This document shows positions 25,010 to 32,791 of a DNA stretch of 64,000 nucleotides, one piece after another. The stretch spans positions 1 through 64,000 of the forward strand of contig NZ_JARLTC010000030.1 in assembly GCF_029382225.1 (NCBI RefSeq), read 5' to 3'. Every line of letters begins with the position of its first letter. Within the stretch, counting starts at the first letter, position 1. This DNA is from Spongiactinospora sp. TRM90649 (lineage in GTDB: Bacteria > Actinomycetota > Actinomycetes > Streptosporangiales > Streptosporangiaceae). The notes below the pieces were generated by a model. The model made no database searches. It was not told where the DNA came from and worked only from the letters and a program-made list of their open reading frames with translations. Made by a program: the position numbers and the translations under genes.

Positions 25010-26427
25010 GGACGTCGTCTCCCTGGGTTGAGTGGGTACGGGGGTACGGGTCCGGGATCGGTCATGCGGGTGCGGGTCCGCAGGTAGACCGGCACGCCGA
25101 GCAGGAACGCGGCGCCGGCCATCAGATACGGGCCCCACACGAGGTACCACTCGCTCTCGCCGGTGTTCCGCGAGTACCAGATGAACAGCGCGGAGAAGAC
25201 CAGCGCGAGCAGGGCCACCGTCAGGTCGCGCAGCAGTCTCGGCGTGTGCGTCCTGCGGCCGTCGCGCACGCGCCACTTGAGCTGCGCCAGCGCCGACAGG
25301 CCGTACGGGATGGCCGAGGTGATGCCGGTCATCAGCACCAGGGTGTTGAACACCGTCGCCCCGCCCGCGCCCATGAAGCTGACCACCATGGCCACCGAGG
25401 CGAACGCGGTGGAGGCGATGATCCCCGCAGCGGGCACGCCGCGCGAGGAGAGCCTGCCGAAGCTCGCCGGGAACAGGCCGTCGCGGGCCGCGGCCAGCGG
25501 CATCTCCGCGCAGATCATCGTCCAGCCGTTCAGCGCGCCGAACCCGGACACGATGACGGCCAGCGCCACCAGGTCACCGGCCCATGACCCGCCGCCCGCC
25601 ATGGCGTTGGCCGCCACCGTGTAGGACGCCTTGTTGGCCTCTTCGGCGAGATCGGCCGTGGGCACCACGCCGAACACGGCGATCAGCGAAAGCAGGTAGA
25701 CGACGGCGCTGGCGAGCGTGCCGGTCAGCGTGGCGCGCGGGATGTTGCGCACCGGGTCGCGCACCTTGGCGGCGGCCACCGCCGCCGTCTCCACGCCCAG
25801 GTAGCTGAACAGGGCGATGGCCATCGCCCCGCCGATCGCCGCCAGGTCGCTCTGCCCGCTGACGTTCCACGGCCGGAAGTTGGCCGAATCGGCGAACAGC
25901 AGCCCGACGGTGGAAATGATCGCCAGCGGGACGAATTTGATCACGGTGGTCCAGAATTGGACCATGCCGGTGTTCCGCACGCCCGACAGGTTGACGGCGG
26001 CGGGCACCCACAACCCGACCAGGGCGATCACGATCGACCAGCCGGCCAGGTGTCGCGCGTTGACGAAGTGCTCCACGTAGTAGACCCACCCGGTCACGAT
26101 CGCGGCGTTGCCCGCCCAGGCGGTGATCCAGTACGACCACGCCCCGGTGAACCCGACGCCGTTGCCGAACGCGACCCGGGCGTAGGCGTACGGCCCGCCG
26201 TCGGCCGGCATCCGGCGCGACAGGGCCGCGAACATCAGGGCCAGGGCGACCGCGCCGACCGTCGTCACGGCCAGCGCGACGATGCTGATCGGGCCGAAGG
26301 CGGCCAGCGAGTACGGCATGTTGAAGATCCCGACCCCGATGACGCTTCCCACGATCAGCGCCGTGGCCTGCGTCAGGCCGAACATCCCGCGCGATTTCGC
26401 GCCGCCGCTGTCGTCGGCCTCCGCCAT
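25006..26427 (-). CDS. APC-superfamily amino acid permease, probable arginine/ornithine antiporter (arcD role)
   Basis: A 473-residue permease with about twelve hydrophobic helices. GLTQATALIVGSVIGVGIFNMPYSLA is the APC-superfamily first helix with its glycine-rich substrate loop. SYLGVETAAVAAAKVRDP is the conserved loop after helix six. A GGAGGGATCC ribosome-binding site supports ATG 26427. Being first in an operon with arcA, arcB and arcC, it most likely exchanges arginine for ornithine, though other basic amino acids are possible. Confidence 0.88.
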   Translation of the reverse strand: MAEADDSGGAKSRGMFGLTQATALIVGSVIGVGIFNMPYSLAAFGPISIVALAVTTVGAVALALMFAALSRRMPADGGPYAYARVAFGNGVGFTGAWSYWITAWAGNAAIVTGWVYYVEHFVNARHLAGWSIVIALVGLWVPAAVNLSGVRNTGMVQFWTTVIKFVPLAIISTVGLLFADSANFRPWNVSGQSDLAAIGGAMAIALFSYLGVETAAVAAAKVRDPVRNIPRATLTGTLASAVVYLLSLIAVFGVVPTADLAEEANKASYTVAANAMAGGGSWAGDLVALAVIVSGFGALNGWTMICAEMPLAAARDGLFPASFGRLSSRGVPAAGIIASTAFASVAMVVSFMGAGGATVFNTLVLMTGITSAIPYGLSALAQLKWRVRDGRRTHTPRLLRDLTVALLALVFSALFIWYSRNTGESEWYLVWGPYLMAGAAFLLGVPVYLRTRTRMTDPGPVPPYPLNPGRRRP

Positions 26428-26449
26428 GGATCCCTCCAGTGCCGTGTAA

Positions 26450-26463
26450 GTGGTGATCACCAC
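26450..26463. promoter_or_regulatory. Perfect 14-bp palindrome in the arc/P-type ATPase divergent promoter
   Basis: GTGGTGATCACCAC is perfectly self-complementary and sits 22 bp upstream of the arcD-role permease start, in a 150-bp gap shared with the divergent P-type ATPase. A dimeric regulator site is likely; which regulator is unknown. The gap also carries a CCAGTGGCCA direct repeat just ahead of the ATPase. Confidence 0.55.
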
Positions 26464-26578
26464 CATCGCGGCGCGTGCCCGGCGCCGCCTCCCCCCTCCC
26501 GGGTGACGTCCCGGCGCGGGGCGGGCCACCACACTCCAGGCCAGTGGCCATGGCCCAGTGGCCAAGGAGAGGAATTCG

Positions 26579-29284
26579 ATGGCAACGCAGGAATCCACCG
26601 GCTTCCACGCGCTCCCGGTCTCCGGGGTGCTGAGAGCCTTCGACGTCGAGGCCGGCCGCGGCCTCGGCCAGGCCGAGATATCCGGACAGCGGGAGCGATA
26701 CGGCCCCAACCGGTTCACCGAGAGCCACCGGGAGCCCGCCTGGCGCGCGCTCGTCCGCCAGTACGCCGACGCCATGCAGATCGTCCTGCTGGTCGCCGGC
26801 CTGGTCAGCCTGTGGCCGCTGCGGCAGTACGGCACCGCCGTGGTGCTGATCGCGCTGACCGTGCTGAACGCCTTCCTCGGGCTGCGTCAGGAGGGCAAGG
26901 CGGCGGCGGCCGTGGCCGCGCTGCAGAAGATGATGATCGTGAAGGCCAGGGTCCGGCGCGACGGCGTGCTGACCGAGGTCCCGGCCGAGGAGCTCGTCCC
27001 CGGCGACGTGGTCTCGGTCGAGGCGGGTGACCTGGTCCCGGCCGACGGCCGGATCATCAGGGCGGCCACCCTGGAGATCGGCGAGTCGGCCCTCACCGGG
27101 GAGAGCGCCCCCGTGTCCAAGGACCCCTGGGCCCGTCTCACCGAGGAGACCGCGCTCGGCGACCGGGTCACCATGGCGTTCATGAACACGAACGTCACCC
27201 GGGGCTCGGGCGAGCTGGTGGTGACGGCGACCGGCATGGCCACCGAGGTGGGTCACATCTCCGGCCTGCTGCGCGCGCAGGACGACACCGACACTCCGCT
27301 GACCAGGCAGCTCGCCAAGCTGACCACCCAGATCCTGGTGATCGCGGGCTTCGCCCTGGCCCTTTCCATGTCGTTCAACCTGGCGCGGGGCAACGGCTTC
27401 GCGGAGGTCTTCACCGCGTCGGTGGCCTTCGCCGTCGCGGCGATCCCGACCGGCCTGCCCGCGGTGGTGACCACCATCCTGTCGATGGGCACCCAGGCGC
27501 TGGCCAGGGCCAACGCGATCGTCAAGCGGCTGCGCTCCACCGAGACCCTCGGCTGCACCTCGGCGATCAACTCCGACAAGACCGGGACGCTGACGCTGAA
27601 CCAGATGACCGCCGTGGAGATGAGCCTGCCCGGCCTGCGGTACACCGTGTCCGGCTCCGGCTACTCCACCGACGGGCAGATCAGGGGCGTCGGCGGGCAG
27701 CCGGGCGTGGCGCTGGAGCCGTTCCTGCTGCCGATGGCGCTGGCCTGCGACGCGGAGGTGGACGACGGGGAACTGGTCGGCGATCCGACCGAGGGGGCGC
27801 TGGTCGTGCTGGCCGAGAAGGGCGGGCTGGACGCCCGCGCCACGCGCCGCCGCTACCCGCGCCTGGCGGAGGTGCCGTTCGACGCGGCGTACAAGCTCAT
27901 GGCGACATTTCACAAGATGACGGATGAGTCGGGCCGGGAGGTCGTCCGCTGCCTGGTCAAGGGCGCGCCCGACCAGTTACTGGCCCGCGCCTCCACCGCG
28001 CTGGCCCCCGGACGGGACCCGCTGACCGTGGACGAGGAGTTCAAGGAGCGCTTCCTGGCCGAGAACCGGCGACTGGCCGGGCAGGGCCTGCGGGTCATGG
28101 CGACCGCGCGCAAGGACTTCGACCCCGAGGAGTTCGACCCCGTCCCCGACCTGCTCCCGCAGGTGGAGGGCCTGACCCTGCTCACCCTCGTCGGGATCGT
28201 GGACCCGCCCAGGCCGCAGGCCAAGGCGGCGATCGCCAAGGCCCGTGCGGCCGGCGTCCAGGTCCGCATGATCACCGGCGACCACGCCGCCACCGCCGAG
28301 GCCATCGCCGGCCGTCTCGGGATCCCCGGCCGGACCATCACCGGCGCCGACTTCGGGGCCATGGACGACGAGACCGCGGCGCGGGAGATCGACGACATCG
28401 GGGTCATCGCCCGGGTGACCCCCGAGCACAAGGTCCGCCTGGTGGAGGTGCTGCGCGGCAAGGGACACGTCGTGGCGATGACCGGCGACGGGGTGAACGA
28501 CGCCCCGGCGCTCAAGCGGGCCGACATCGGCATCGCGATGGGCATCACCGGCACGGAGGTCTCCAAGGAGGCCGCCGCGATGATCCTCACCGACGATGAC
28601 TTCTCCACGATCGTCCGGGCGGTGGAGATGGGGCGGGGGCTCTACGACAACTTGAAGAAGTACATCCGTTTCCAGATCGGCACGCTGATCGGCTTCATCG
28701 CCACGTTCCTCGGGGCGAGCGCGTTCAACATCGCGGGCGGTGTTCCGCTGCTGCCGCTGCAGACCCTCTGGGTGAACTTCACCGTCCAGATCTCGCAGGC
28801 CGTCGGGCTCGGCTACTCGCCGCCCGCGGATGACCTGATGCGCCGCACGCCGCGGCGCGCGGACGAGCCGATCCTGGACCGGAGGCTGCTCACCCGGCTC
28901 GGCGTCGCCGGGCTGATCCTGGGCCTGGGCACCCTCGGCGTGGTCGGCTGGGCCGAGCCCGCCTACGGCCAGGAGGCGGCCAGGACGATGGGCCTGACCA
29001 CGTTCTCGCTGTTCAACCTGTTCTTCTCGATCACCACCAGGGACGACACCCGCTCTGTCTTCAGCCGGGGCGACCGGGCCGGACGGCCGTTCCTCATCGC
29101 CTGCGCCGCTTCGGTGGCGGCGATCGTCATGGGCACCGAACTCGACCTGCTGCACCGGCTGCTCGGCACGACCGATCTGTCGCTTGGGCAGTGGGCCGTC
29201 TGCCTGGTGGTGGGGCTGGCCATCATCCCCGTCTCCGAGGCCCGCAAGGCGCTGCTGCGCCGGCGCGCCGCCGTGACGGCCTGA
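26579..29284 (+). CDS. P-type cation-transporting ATPase (P2-type, Ca2+/Na+ pump-like)
   Basis: A 901-residue P2-type pump. The N-terminal cation-ATPase domain is followed by actuator ALTGESAPV, M4 with AAIPTGLPAVVTT (Thr where SERCA has the ion-binding Glu of PEGLP), phosphorylation site SDKTGTLT with Asp333, N-domain VKGAPDQLL, hinge MITGDHAATAEAIA and MTGDGVNDAPALKRADIGIAMG. A C-terminal cation-ATPase helix bundle follows. An AAGGAGAGG ribosome-binding site fixes ATG 26579. Ion specificity is uncertain: calcium-type by length, but the M4 change argues for a different ion or protons. Divergent from the arc operon and probably co-regulated with it. Confidence 0.92.
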   Translation: MATQESTGFHALPVSGVLRAFDVEAGRGLGQAEISGQRERYGPNRFTESHREPAWRALVRQYADAMQIVLLVAGLVSLWPLRQYGTAVVLIALTVLNAFLGLRQEGKAAAAVAALQKMMIVKARVRRDGVLTEVPAEELVPGDVVSVEAGDLVPADGRIIRAATLEIGESALTGESAPVSKDPWARLTEETALGDRVTMAFMNTNVTRGSGELVVTATGMATEVGHISGLLRAQDDTDTPLTRQLAKLTTQILVIAGFALALSMSFNLARGNGFAEVFTASVAFAVAAIPTGLPAVVTTILSMGTQALARANAIVKRLRSTETLGCTSAINSDKTGTLTLNQMTAVEMSLPGLRYTVSGSGYSTDGQIRGVGGQPGVALEPFLLPMALACDAEVDDGELVGDPTEGALVVLAEKGGLDARATRRRYPRLAEVPFDAAYKLMATFHKMTDESGREVVRCLVKGAPDQLLARASTALAPGRDPLTVDEEFKERFLAENRRLAGQGLRVMATARKDFDPEEFDPVPDLLPQVEGLTLLTLVGIVDPPRPQAKAAIAKARAAGVQVRMITGDHAATAEAIAGRLGIPGRTITGADFGAMDDETAAREIDDIGVIARVTPEHKVRLVEVLRGKGHVVAMTGDGVNDAPALKRADIGIAMGITGTEVSKEAAAMILTDDDFSTIVRAVEMGRGLYDNLKKYIRFQIGTLIGFIATFLGASAFNIAGGVPLLPLQTLWVNFTVQISQAVGLGYSPPADDLMRRTPRRADEPILDRRLLTRLGVAGLILGLGTLGVVGWAEPAYGQEAARTMGLTTFSLFNLFFSITTRDDTRSVFSRGDRAGRPFLIACAASVAAIVMGTELDLLHRLLGTTDLSLGQWAVCLVVGLAIIPVSEARKALLRRRAAVTA

Positions 29285-29295
29285 GGCGGACCAGG

Positions 29296-29324
29296 GGGCG
29301 GCGGCGATCTCGGCACCGCCGCCC
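29296..29324. terminator. Hairpin between convergent genes
   Basis: GGGCGGCGG and CCGCCGCCC form a 9-bp GC stem 12 bp past the ATPase stop. It probably terminates both the ATPase and the convergent small gene. Confidence 0.5.
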
Positions 29325-29329
29325 GGCGG

Positions 29330-29548
29330 TCAGGAGACGCCTCGGCCGCCCCCGCGGCGCCGATCCCCCGCGTCCTCCTCCAGCTCCACGATGATCTCCG
29401 CCCATCTGACCGGGTTCACCCATACCCCGGCGTCGTGCGCCCCGGTGACGGTGGAACCGGTGCGGCGGGTCCGCCAGGGGTCGATGACGCATCGGTAGAG
29501 CCACCAGAAAATCGCACCGACCACGATCAGCTCGATGAGAACTCCCAC
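29330..29548 (-). CDS. Small single-helix membrane protein
   Basis: A 72-residue protein: one N-terminal membrane helix (VLIELIVVGAIFWWLYRCV), then a charged cytoplasmic tail with an acidic ELEEDAGDRRR segment. GTG 29548 is preceded by GGGAGG at good distance, which makes this a real gene despite its size. Unknown function. It lies convergent to the P-type ATPase and divergent from the HdeD-like gene, so it may belong to the same stress group. Confidence 0.6.
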   Translation of the reverse strand: MGVLIELIVVGAIFWWLYRCVIDPWRTRRTGSTVTGAHDAGVWVNPVRWAEIIVELEEDAGDRRRGGGRGVS

Positions 29549-29738
29549 ATCGCCTCCCTTTTCGAATCAGGCGTTGGAAGTATTCGGGCCGGGCGCGGGT
29601 GTTGATATCACCCGTCAGGGATGAGACCGGCGGGCACGCGCGAGGAGCGGACGACCGGTCACCCTCCGCGGATGATGCGTCTCCCCTTCCACTCTCGGTG
29701 GTCTGTCCCATGACCACAGGTAACTGGAAGGAGCGTCA

Positions 29739-30308
29739 ATGTCATATCCGGTACGGTTCGGCACCGCCTTCACCACGACCTGGGAACGCCACGCCATCGC
29801 CATCAAGGGCCTGGTCACCATGTTGCTCGGTGTGGTCTTCCTGGCCTGGCCCCCGGAAAGGGCAGGTGAACTCTCGGCGCTGTTCGGCGTTCTTTCGCTC
29901 GTCCTGGCCGCTTCCGACATCGCCAGGGCTGTGCTCGCCCGACATGCCGAGGCCGAAGTGCGTCTGCTGTTCCTGCTGCTGGGGCTGCTGCTGGCCGGGG
30001 CGGGCGTGCTCGGCCTGCGCGACGAGCTGGGCACGGCCGGGGTGCTGTCCATCATGTTCGGCATGACCTGGCTGCTCACCGGGCTGGCCGATCTCGTCGA
30101 TCTGGTGATGGGCCCCTTTCGGTCGGGACGGGGGCCGGGAATGGCGCTGGCGGTCGTGACCGCACTCGCGGGCATGTCCGCGCTCGTCCCTTCCTCGCGG
30201 TCTTTGCCGACGCTCTCCTTGGCGGGCGGTTTCTGGTTGGTCGCGTGGGGCGGGCTCACCGCCATCCTCGCGTCGTCGGCCCATTCGGCTTCCCAGTGGC
30301 ATAGATGA
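29739..30308 (+). CDS. HdeD family (DUF308) membrane protein
   Basis: A 189-residue protein with six predicted helices arranged as short repeats, typical of HdeD/DUF308. The start WERHAIAIKGLVTMLLGVVFLAWP and the second repeat FGMTWLLTGLADLVDLV show the G-x-A/L patterns of the family. HdeD homologues are linked to acid or membrane stress; the exact role is unknown. GGAAGGAG lies 5 bp before the ATG. It stands alone between the ATPase region and the LAL regulator. Confidence 0.85.
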   Translation: MSYPVRFGTAFTTTWERHAIAIKGLVTMLLGVVFLAWPPERAGELSALFGVLSLVLAASDIARAVLARHAEAEVRLLFLLLGLLLAGAGVLGLRDELGTAGVLSIMFGMTWLLTGLADLVDLVMGPFRSGRGPGMALAVVTALAGMSALVPSSRSLPTLSLAGGFWLVAWGGLTAILASSAHSASQWHR

Positions 30309-30435
30309 AATACCTCCGTCGCGGCAACCCCGGCTATAGGCATTCAAATGCGCGGGCGGAGGCCCGTCCGATTGACGCTCCCCTCCAGGTCAGCGAGACT
30401 CCATCTCGACGATCATCAACGTGGACGGAGTGAAG

Positions 30436-32709
30436 ATGCGCAGTTGGATCCGCCAGGCATTCCGTAGAAGAAATGCTGGCATTCGCTCCTCACCGGAATT
30501 TATCTTCCCGATAAGGGAGAAGACGCGGATCCCTGAGCCGCGTATGGAGTGGGTCCGGAGACCGGCCCTTACCCGAGCATTGACCGCAGCCCGAGATGCC
30601 CGTCTAGTAGTCATTTGTGCACCCGCTGGATTCGGAAAGACGGCGGCAGTATCGGCATGGTCCGCCGCGGCCGAGGAGACCCGGCCGTTCGCCTGGGCGT
30701 CGCTCGACGAGCACGACAACACCCCGGCCGCCTTATGGCCGACCATCGTGGCGGCACTGGACGGAGTGATCCCCGGCCTGGCGGGCCAGCGGGCCGACCT
30801 CGGGCACCAAGATGTGGAGGGCGTGGTCCTGCCGCGCCTGCTGAACGCGATCGCGGCACGGCCGGAGCCCGCGGTCCTGGTGCTCGACGACTTCCATGTG
30901 ATCCAGGACCAGGAGTGCCGCAGGCAGGTCGAGACGCTGGTGGACCGCCTGCCCCCGACCTTCCAGCTCGTCGTGATCAGCCGGGCCGTCCCCGCGCTGC
31001 CCCTCACCCGCTATCGGGCCTCGGGCGACAGCCTGGAACTGGGCATGGCCGACCTGCGCTTCACCAGGGAGGAGGCCACCCGCCTGGTGCGCCGGATCGC
31101 GGGGGTCCACCTGCGCGAGGCCGACGTGCGCGACCTGATCGCCCGCACCGAGGGCTGGCCCGCCGCCATCTCACTGGCGGCGGGCGCGCTGCGCACGGCG
31201 GCGGACCCGGCGGCGTTCGTCGCCGACTTCACCGGCACCCACCGGCTGGTGCTCGACTACCTGTCGGAGGAGGTGCTGAGCCGCGTCCCCGCCGCCACGC
31301 GCACCTTCTTGACCCGGGTGTCCACGCTCGGCTCCTTCACCGCGCCGCTCTGCGACGAGGTCGCCGAGACGACGGACGCGGCGGAAGTGCTGGGCGAACT
31401 CGAACGCGCCAACCTCTTCCTGGTCCCGCTGGACGACCACCGCCGCTGGTACCGCTTCCACCGGCTGTTCGGCGAGGCGCTGCGCGGCGAGCTGGCCCGC
31501 ACCGAGCCGGGGGCCGTCCCGGCGCTGCACCTGCGGGCGAGCGGCTGGCTGTCCACGCGGGGGCTGGTCGACGAGGCCATCGGGCACGCCCTGGCGGCAG
31601 ACCGCGCCGACCTGGCCGCCGGCCTGTTCGCGGCGCGCTGGGGAGAGTACATCGACTCCGGCCGGCTGCTGACCGTGCGCGGCTGGATGGAGCTGATCGG
31701 CGCCCAGCGGATCGGCGGAGATCCGAGGATCTCCGTGTGCGCCGCCTGGATCGCGGCGCTGTCCGGCGACCGTCCGGGCACCCGGCACTGGCTCGACGTG
31801 GCCGAGGCCCTGCCGTACGACGGCCCGCTGCCGGACGGCTCACCCTCGGCCCGGTTCGCGCTGAGCCTGCTGCGGGCGTTCTTCGGCTTCGACGGCGTGC
31901 CGGCCATGGTCGCGGCGGCCGAGACGGCGGCCCGGCTGGAACCCGACCCCCTGGGGGCCTGGTACGCGGGCGCGCGGTTCACCCTCGGCTACTCCCGCTA
32001 CCTCACCGGCGACCTGGAGGCCGCCATCGAGCCGCTGGAGGAGGCCGCGCAGCACACCACGACCGTGCCCGCCTTCCGGACGCTCGCGACGTCCGTGCTG
32101 TCCCTCGTGCTGGGAGCGCTCGGCCGTACCACCCAGGCCGCGCAGCTCGCCAGGACGGCCTACCGGCTGGTCGAGACCAGGGGCCTGCCCGAGTCGGGAA
32201 CCGCCGCGCTCGCCGACGCCGCGTGGGGCGCGGCGCTCGCCAGGGAGGGACGGCACGCCGAGGCCAGACTGGTGCTCGAACCCGCGCTGGCCCTGCGGCT
32301 GACGGTCGTCGGCCTCTCGGCCTGGCCGACGCTGATCCTGCTCATCGTGCTCGCCGACAGCGCGCTCGGCTCGGGAGACGCCGAAACCGCGCGGGCCTTC
32401 CTCGGCCAGGCGCGCGATCTGGTGGCGACGGAACGCGACTGCGGCGAGTACATCCGCACCCGGCTGACCCAGTTGCGCGTCCGGCTGCCGGAGACACCCG
32501 CCGCGAGCGGGGCGGCCGAGCCGCTGACCCAGCGCGAGCAGGCCGTGCTCCGGCTGCTGCGGGGCGACTCCTCGCTGCGCGAGATCGGTCACCAGCTCTT
32601 CGTCTCGACGAACACCGTCAAGACGCACACCCGCAGCATCTATCGCAAGCTGGGCGCGACGTCCCGCGATCACGCGGTCCGCCGCGCCCGTGAGCTGGGC
32701 CTGCTGTAG
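30436..32709 (+). CDS. LAL/MalT-type LuxR family transcriptional regulator
   Basis: A 757-residue STAND ATPase regulator. Walker A is APAGFGKTA (about residue 65), Walker B VLVLDDFHVI, followed by the MalT-like winged-helix region (LVLDYLSEEVL), a TPR-like helical middle and a C-terminal LuxR HTH (LTQREQAVLRLLRGDSSLREI, VSTNTVKTHTRSIYRKLGA). Such proteins need ATP and an inducer to multimerise and activate promoters. ATG 30436 has GGAG five bases upstream; GTG 30421 would add five residues without a site. It is convergent with a second LAL regulator at 32.8-35.5 kb. Confidence 0.9.
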   Translation: MRSWIRQAFRRRNAGIRSSPEFIFPIREKTRIPEPRMEWVRRPALTRALTAARDARLVVICAPAGFGKTAAVSAWSAAAEETRPFAWASLDEHDNTPAALWPTIVAALDGVIPGLAGQRADLGHQDVEGVVLPRLLNAIAARPEPAVLVLDDFHVIQDQECRRQVETLVDRLPPTFQLVVISRAVPALPLTRYRASGDSLELGMADLRFTREEATRLVRRIAGVHLREADVRDLIARTEGWPAAISLAAGALRTAADPAAFVADFTGTHRLVLDYLSEEVLSRVPAATRTFLTRVSTLGSFTAPLCDEVAETTDAAEVLGELERANLFLVPLDDHRRWYRFHRLFGEALRGELARTEPGAVPALHLRASGWLSTRGLVDEAIGHALAADRADLAAGLFAARWGEYIDSGRLLTVRGWMELIGAQRIGGDPRISVCAAWIAALSGDRPGTRHWLDVAEALPYDGPLPDGSPSARFALSLLRAFFGFDGVPAMVAAAETAARLEPDPLGAWYAGARFTLGYSRYLTGDLEAAIEPLEEAAQHTTTVPAFRTLATSVLSLVLGALGRTTQAAQLARTAYRLVETRGLPESGTAALADAAWGAALAREGRHAEARLVLEPALALRLTVVGLSAWPTLILLIVLADSALGSGDAETARAFLGQARDLVATERDCGEYIRTRLTQLRVRLPETPAASGAAEPLTQREQAVLRLLRGDSSLREIGHQLFVSTNTVKTHTRSIYRKLGATSRDHAVRRARELGLL

Positions 32710-32791
32710 GCCCACGAGCGACGGACGGGCGGTGCGGGCCCACTCCCATCGGTTCGGCCCGATCAGTACGGTCCCGTCAGCGCAGCCCGAA

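Noticed and set aside
25574..27913. 779-codon minus-strand frame across the arcD-role permease and P-type ATPase
   Set aside because: Both genes it overlaps have clear motifs in other frames; this frame has none.
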